Both the position numbers and the translations under genes were made by a program. A stretch of DNA of 16,759 nucleotides from an uncultured Polycyclovorans sp. (GTDB taxonomy: Bacteria > Pseudomonadota > Gammaproteobacteria > Nevskiales > Nevskiaceae): positions 1-16,759 of the forward strand of contig CAKZHZ010000028.1 of NCBI GenBank assembly GCA_936928855.1, written 5' to 3'. The notes below the pieces were generated by a model that did not search any database, was not told the origin of the DNA, and saw only the letters and a program-made list of their open reading frames with translations. Shown piece by piece: positions 13,203-16,759 of the stretch. The stretch's first letter is position 1. Every line of letters begins with the position of its first letter.

Positions 13203-13469
13203 ATGGACGACTTGACCTACACCCTGCGGCAGCTTTGCCAGCGCAACCGTGACGGCAGCCACAACACACAGGCCGACCGGCAACGGTCACTGACCCTGGC
13301 CGCCCGCCAACTGCGCGAAGCAGGCTTCCGCCAGATGCGGGCCACCTCGCTAAAGGGCAAGCATGTCGAAGCTCTGTTACAGCGCTGGCAAGCTGAAGGC
13401 CTGTCGGCTGGCACGATCAAGAACCGCATGGCGCATCTGCGCTGGTGGGCCGAGAAGGTCGGCACGTAA
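13203..13469 (+). pseudogene. Integrase-type N-terminal fragment, truncated by an insertion sequence
   Basis: The ATG at 13203, with GGAGG seven bases upstream, opens MDDLTYTLRQLCQRNRDGSH, then TLAARQLREAGFRQMRATSL, HVEALLQRWQAEGLS and AGTIKNRMAHLRWWAEKVG. This matches the N-terminal SAM-like DNA-binding domain of ICE-borne integrase-domain proteins of about 300 residues (Phage_integr_N followed by Integrase_1, from memory). Only 88 residues remain. The next codon TAA belongs to the left inverted repeat of the IS, so the transposon end supplies the stop. The catalytic tyrosine-recombinase domain is not found on the other side of the IS, which means the gene is broken and inactive. Confidence 0.75.
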
Positions 13470-13478
13470 GCTTCCCCG

Positions 13479-14303
13479 TCAAGCAGACATTCCGAAACTA
13501 GAACTCTGGGTGATTTGCTGGCGGTACTCGGCGGGAGTGAGATCGCCGAGGGCATCGTGGGGGCGCTGCTCGTTGTACTCGATCATCCACCACCACGCTG
13601 CTTCTCGGACATCGTCGAGCCGAGCAAATAGGTGAGCATCGAGCACTTCCTCACGGAATGTCCGGTTGAATCGTTCGATGTAGGCGTTTTGGTTCGGCTT
13701 TCCAGGCTGGATGTACTGAATCGCCATCCCCTGTTGCTTGGCCCATTGCACGAAGCTCTCCCCAAGGAATTCAGGACCATTGTCGGTCCGTAGAACCTGC
13801 GGTAGCCCATGATCACGCTGCAGTTGATCGAAGACCCGGATCAGCCGGGTAGACGTGATGGAGGTGTCCACCTCAATATGCAGCAGTTCGCGGTTGAAGT
13901 CGTCGACCACGTTGAATGTGCGGAACCGGCGACCACAAGCCAACGCATCGGACATGAAGTCGGCTGACCACACCGTATCGGGCAGCTTCGGTACATAAAG
14001 CGGACCCCGTTCCCGTTTGGGTAAGCGCCGCTTTGCGGCACGCCGTAGGTTTAGCTGCATGGCCTTGTACACCCGATACACCCGTTTGTGGTTCCAGCCC
14101 GGCTGCGCCCTGCGCAGCAGTGCATAGCATTTCCAGAAGCCCCGAGCTGGCCTGTCCTCCACCAGCTTGGCCAATGCAGCGATGACGGCGCCATCGCGTA
14201 CTGTCCAATGCAGCGGTGGCCGGTACCACGCCGCGCGTGACAAACCGACGCACTCACAGGACCGGCGCAGTGGCCGTGCATGCACCTCAACCAGGTACCG
14301 CAC
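13479..14303 (-). CDS. IS3-family transposase OrfB (DDE catalytic part)
   Basis: The 274-residue frame has an HTH_21-like region (GVIAA...RGFWKCYALLR in outline) and an RVE integrase core: WSADFMSDAL (first Asp), LRTDNGPEFLG (second Asp) and NAYIERFNRTFREEV (Glu), then ALGDLTPAEYRQQ near the end. The GTG at 14303 is only a nominal start: the frame is open upstream to the A7 run at 14333-14339, and reading -1 from there gives TVGPEQKREAVRYLVEVHA. OrfB is therefore probably made as an OrfAB fusion. It appears intact. Confidence 0.92.
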   Translation of the reverse strand: MRYLVEVHARPLRRSCECVGLSRAAWYRPPLHWTVRDGAVIAALAKLVEDRPARGFWKCYALLRRAQPGWNHKRVYRVYKAMQLNLRRAAKRRLPKRERGPLYVPKLPDTVWSADFMSDALACGRRFRTFNVVDDFNRELLHIEVDTSITSTRLIRVFDQLQRDHGLPQVLRTDNGPEFLGESFVQWAKQQGMAIQYIQPGKPNQNAYIERFNRTFREEVLDAHLFARLDDVREAAWWWMIEYNEQRPHDALGDLTPAEYRQQITQSSSFGMSA

Positions 14304-14326
14304 CGCTTCGCGCTTCTGCTCCGGCC

Positions 14327-14593
14327 CTACAGTTTTTTTGCGATCAAGTCCTTCATCGCCGCATTGTCCAGCGCCAACTCAGCGTACATCCGCTTGAGAC
14401 GAGCGTTCTCGGCTTCCAGATCCTTGACCCGTTTCAGATCTGAAGCCTCCATGCCGCCGTACTTCGACTTCCACTGGTAGTACGTCGGTACGCTGATCCC
14501 TGCCTGACGGCAGATGTCCTTAACGGGTACCCCGGCATCTGCCTGCTTGAGAATCGAGACGATCTGCGCCTCGGTGAAACGTGACTTCTTCAT
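14327..14593 (-). CDS. IS3-family transposase OrfA (helix-turn-helix part)
   Basis: The 88-residue protein starts MKKSRFTEAQIVSILKQADA and has the HTH stretch DICRQAGISVPTYYQWKSKY followed by a leucine-zipper-like coil (LEAENARLKRMYAELALDNA). It binds the IS ends. The ATG at 14593 has AGGAGG five bases upstream. The last codons are GCA-AAA-AAA-CTG-TAG, a slippery A7 that lets ribosomes enter orfB. Confidence 0.93.
   Translation of the reverse strand: MKKSRFTEAQIVSILKQADAGVPVKDICRQAGISVPTYYQWKSKYGGMEASDLKRVKDLEAENARLKRMYAELALDNAAMKDLIAKKL
14333..14339 (-). promoter_or_regulatory. Slippery A7 site for programmed -1 frameshift into orfB
   Basis: On the minus strand seven A residues lie in the phase A-AAA-AAA at the end of orfA, two codons before its stop. 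A -1 slip continues into orfB without a stop, as in other IS3-family elements. Confidence 0.75.
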
Positions 14594-14663
14594 GTGACCT
14601 CCTGGCTGACGTGAACATGCCAGAAGTTCTACTTTTCAGGTGTCTACCGATTGGGGGAGCTTA

Positions 14664-14792
14664 CGCGGCAAGCGCGGGCCAACACCCAAACTTCAGCAGC
14701 AGATGGAACGCATCACGCTGCTCCCGAAGCCCAAGCAGAAGGTCGTCATGGAAATGCTGGAGGGCGTGCTCAGCCAGTCAGTGCGATCGTAG
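14664..14792 (+). pseudogene. C-terminal remnant of a probable XRE-type transcriptional regulator
   Basis: Directly after the IS, 42 codons and TAG read RGKRGPTPKLQQQMERITLL, then PKPKQKVVMEMLEGVLSQSVRS. This looks like the C-terminal tail of a group of short XRE helix-turn-helix regulators, which end in 'GKRGP..KLQQQ.E.I..LPK.KQ..V..ML'. The DNA-binding part is missing. It does not fit the missing part of the integrase fragment on the other side of the IS, so the two flanks come from different genes. Confidence 0.6.
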
Positions 14793-14820
14793 ACGCTCGC
14801 TGCAGTAGCGGCTAAGAAGA

Positions 14821-14846
14821 AAAACAAAACCCCGCACGAGGCGGGG
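14821..14846 (-). terminator. Rho-independent terminator downstream of the immunity gene
   Basis: On the minus strand CCCCGC, loop CTCGT, GCGGGG and then TTTTGTTTTTCTT: a six-bp GC stem followed by a long T-rich tract. It lies about 45 bases after the stop of the minus-strand gene at 14892. Confidence 0.85.
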
Positions 14847-14891
14847 CTGGGTGAATGCTGCTCTGTGGGATAGAAGATCAGAAAATGGAGA

Positions 14892-15374
14892 TCAATGTAC
14901 CGCTCCCTGATCCGAGGCGCTTACCGCAAGAATGGCTGCGGTCTTGGAAAGAAAGACTGGGCTGCGCTCATTGATTCTTATCATCAACGAATGGACACTT
15001 TCCTTGACCTCAGTGGGTGCATACCTAAGCTGCCCTACTAACTCATCCTTGGCAGCTTTGTTATTCAATACCCTCATAAAAACAATGGATGCCCATCGAG
15101 GCGAGCGCCAGCATAGATCAGGGGCAATATCCAGCAGCTTTGTAACGTACTGCCGGTCTGGAAATTGCTCAATCACATGAATAAGCGAAAACATCGCTTC
15201 GTCATGCTCTACCTTGTCATCTAGAAGTTGCGCCAGCTTAACGATGATCGTTGGATCATCTCTTTTTTCAATCCTCCCAAGAAGACGCTCAAAGTCGGAC
15301 ACAAACGTCGGACCACCTGCGGCAGCGACCTCCCGAAGCTCTGCAATCAGCTCATCGAAATTTCCATCACTCAT
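14892..15374 (-). CDS. Probable immunity protein (Imm30-like) of the adjacent polymorphic toxin
   Basis: The 160-residue cytosolic protein is mostly alpha-helical: FDELIAELREVAAAGG, IIVKLAQLLDDKVEHDEAMF, SLIHVIEQFPDRQYVTKLL, then APDLCWRSPRWASIVFMRVL and NNKAAKDELV. The 'P...RSP.WA.....R.LN' pattern is what I recall for Imm30 and related helical immunity families. Its start is three bases after the stop of the toxin-like gene on the same strand, the standard toxin-immunity order. Base composition is clearly less GC-rich than the host genes on the left, consistent with horizontal transfer. Family assignment is from memory; the immunity role rests mainly on position and size. Confidence 0.6.
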   Translation of the reverse strand: MSDGNFDELIAELREVAAAGGPTFVSDFERLLGRIEKRDDPTIIVKLAQLLDDKVEHDEAMFSLIHVIEQFPDRQYVTKLLDIAPDLCWRSPRWASIVFMRVLNNKAAKDELVGQLRYAPTEVKESVHSLMIRINERSPVFLSKTAAILAVSASDQGAVH

Positions 15375-15377
15375 TAC

Positions 15378-16759
15378 TCACCTCGGTGGCTTCATAAAAA
15401 TCTCAGGATGAGCAAGTTTGTTCTGTCGAATGACTTCCTGCAATTGCTGCCTCATGTGCGCATCGTATAGACCCTGCTGCCGATAAATGCTGCGAGCATC
15501 CCACACACCAGCAGCTAGAGCATCCCGCGCAGATAAACCAACATCAGCATTGGTTCCATAGGTGAAGGTCATCCGATGGCGGCCACCTGAGCCCGGCACA
15601 GGATGCTGCATGTTGATCGCGATCCCATCACCCTTTGTCACACCATACTGCGCCATATGATTGGCAGACGGAATGTGATGCGGCGTGATGTTGTCCCCCT
15701 TCGTTCCGGCTGCAATCAACTCATCGTAAGTCGCCACAGCACCCTCGCCCGGAAGCAATTGCGAGCGAGGCGCCACTAACGGATTTTGCAGCCTGACTCC
15801 CGGCGGAATGAAAGTCATCCCTTGGGGTGCATATGCCGGCACCGGCTCAAACAGAACCGGCGACCTCACACTGTAAGCGCCATACCTCGCTGCCCCCACA
15901 CCCAAGCCGACGTTGGCTAGGAACGCGCCACCGACCTCAGCTGAGTTGGAGTACGGGGCAAGCAACCCAATGTTGTACGGATCGGTCTGGCGGAACCCCT
16001 CGAAGTAACCACCCGGCACGAAAGGCGCGGTTTCCGCCAGAAGCGTCAACCCGTCCAGGCTGGTCTTCGCGATGTTGACGCCCGCGTTGAAAGCTTCAGG
16101 CCCGAAATTCAGAAGCCCTTTGCCGAAGCCTGCGAAGCCTGATCTCGGGTCGTTGAGCATCGAAGCGCCAGTCTCGAAGACTCCGTACCCAACATCGCCC
16201 AAGAGTCGCATCCCACCCGCGCCGGCATAGCCCAGGAAGCTACCGCCAGCGACAGCCCGGTCCTGCATTCCAGACCAGTAGTCCCGCATGGAGCCACGTG
16301 CCGAGTCGAAGCTGTCCCAGAAACCCGGGGGCTGGCTGATGCTCTGCGCAACAGGAAGTGGAATCGGCGCCGCAAGGTCCGCTACTGGATCGCGGTAAGC
16401 AAAGGTCTGAACGCCACCGCCCGCCCCAGGTGCCGCGTTGATTCCAAGACGCTCAAGCTGCGCAACCGCATAAGCTGGCGTACCCAGCCTGCCGCTGTTC
16501 ACCAGGTCATACCATTCGCCCTGCGAGATCGTCACCGGGCTGGCTCCACCTGCCCCGGTAGCCGATCCGATCGCACCGCTACGGCTGGCTTCCTCTACCG
16601 CCATGTCCACACGCATCTGCGCGATGCGGCTCTGCTGCTCCGCGTCGCTACTGCGCAAGTGCCCGACAATAGAATTTCCTAGAGCATTACCAAACGCATC
16701 GGCAGCAATCGACCTCACATCCAGCTTGCCCCCACCCTCCAGCAACATCTGTGTCCCGG
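15378..16759 (-). CDS. C-terminal part of a polymorphic toxin, probable HNH/Endonuclease VII-type nuclease tip (partial)
   Basis: The frame is open past the window edge (Gly-Thr-Gln precede the first Met at 16748), so only about the last 460 residues are seen. Most is Gly/Ala-rich sequence typical of the pretoxin zone of large exoproteins (DVRSIAADAFGNALGNSIVG, GYAGAGGMRLLGDVGYGVFE, GAFLANVGLGVGAARYGAYS). The last 108 residues form a distinct tip: TKGDNITPHHIPSANHMAQY, GIAINMQHPVPGSGGRHRM and a helical end. The ITPHHIPS motif is like the [S/D]HH signatures of HNH/EndoVII toxins (Tox-SHH-like). Such tips cut DNA of competing cells after delivery by a secretion system. The carrier type (hemagglutinin/CDI, Rhs or other) cannot be told from this part. 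Confidence 0.65.
   Translation of the reverse strand, partial: GTQMLLEGGGKLDVRSIAADAFGNALGNSIVGHLRSSDAEQQSRIAQMRVDMAVEEASRSGAIGSATGAGGASPVTISQGEWYDLVNSGRLGTPAYAVAQLERLGINAAPGAGGGVQTFAYRDPVADLAAPIPLPVAQSISQPPGFWDSFDSARGSMRDYWSGMQDRAVAGGSFLGYAGAGGMRLLGDVGYGVFETGASMLNDPRSGFAGFGKGLLNFGPEAFNAGVNIAKTSLDGLTLLAETAPFVPGGYFEGFRQTDPYNIGLLAPYSNSAEVGGAFLANVGLGVGAARYGAYSVRSPVLFEPVPAYAPQGMTFIPPGVRLQNPLVAPRSQLLPGEGAVATYDELIAAGTKGDNITPHHIPSANHMAQYGVTKGDGIAINMQHPVPGSGGRHRMTFTYGTNADVGLSARDALAAGVWDARSIYRQQGLYDAHMRQQLQEVIRQNKLAHPEIFMKPPR

Larger units (their letters stand above)
13467..14663 (-). mobile_element. IS3-family insertion sequence, about 1.2 kb
   Basis: The left end TAAGCTTCCCC...AGACA and the reverse complement of the right end TAAGCTCCCCC...AGACA form imperfect terminal inverted repeats of about 23 bp with 15 matches. 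Between them lie orfA and orfB on the minus strand, with a DDE catalytic triad. Judged by orfA wording (RFTEAQIVSILKQADAG, NARLKRMYAELALDNAAM) it belongs to the IS407/IS51-like part of the IS3 family. No target-site duplication is visible: bases left of it are GGCACG and right of it CGCGGC. The exact ends may differ by a couple of bases, since CG flanks both. Confidence 0.8.

Noticed and set aside
14664..14792. Reading the segment right of the IS as the missing rest of the integrase
   Set aside because: It has no tyrosine-recombinase motifs and resembles the short C-terminal tail of XRE regulators, so it is a different gene.

Overview
The window looks like a high-GC gammaproteobacterial chromosome segment, judged from the aroQ-accB order, the cutA/DsbD-type neighbourhood and the tRNA sequences. 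It enters an integrative-element region on the right. The first ~200 bases do not fit: they encode a piece of molybdopterin synthase MoaE of actinobacterial character, joined to accB inside its Ala/Pro linker. That suggests an assembly chimera or an illegitimate recombination.

Left housekeeping block (minus strand, ~200-2215): cutA, a stand-alone DsbD N-terminal (alpha) domain, a membrane-anchored TlpA-like thioredoxin, aroQ and the start of accB. cutA/DsbD-alpha and DsbD-alpha/TlpA overlap by 4 bp. The membrane (beta) and gamma domains of DsbD are absent.

DUF839/PhoX-like block (2343-5652): two paralogous Tat-exported beta-propeller proteins on the plus strand flank a minus-strand tRNA-Val(GAC). 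One ends in a Gly-rich, hydrophobic, basic tail; the other is a predicted Tat lipoprotein. The tRNA is followed by a terminator, two more hairpins and a second, imperfect copy of its own 3' end.

Sulfide block (5658-10986): a type II sulfide:quinone oxidoreductase diverges from an operon of ETHE1-type persulfide dioxygenase, SulP transporter with STAS domain, DUF442 phosphatase/sulfurtransferase-like protein and an FAD/NAD(P) oxidoreductase. The divergent promoter region holds a 14-bp AT palindrome that could bind a BigR/SqrR-type persulfide sensor. Together the genes suggest oxidation of H2S to persulfide and then sulfite, with anion transport. PDO and DUF442, fused in Blh proteins, are here separated by sulP.

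Mobile region (11001-end): a tRNA-Met, a repeat-bearing non-coding stretch, an STY4528-type ICE/pathogenicity-island replication-associated gene containing a striking AT-rich inverted repeat, and a ~600-bp hairpin-rich non-coding stretch. An integrase-type N-terminal fragment follows, cut by an IS3-family element (orfA/orfB with an A7 frameshift site). Beyond the IS lies the C-terminal tail of a different gene, probably an XRE-type regulator, with no obvious target duplication, so an IS-associated deletion is likely. The window ends with a convergent polymorphic-toxin C-terminus (probable HNH/EndoVII-type nuclease) and a probable Imm30-like immunity gene. All identifications are from reading the sequence; no database search was run.
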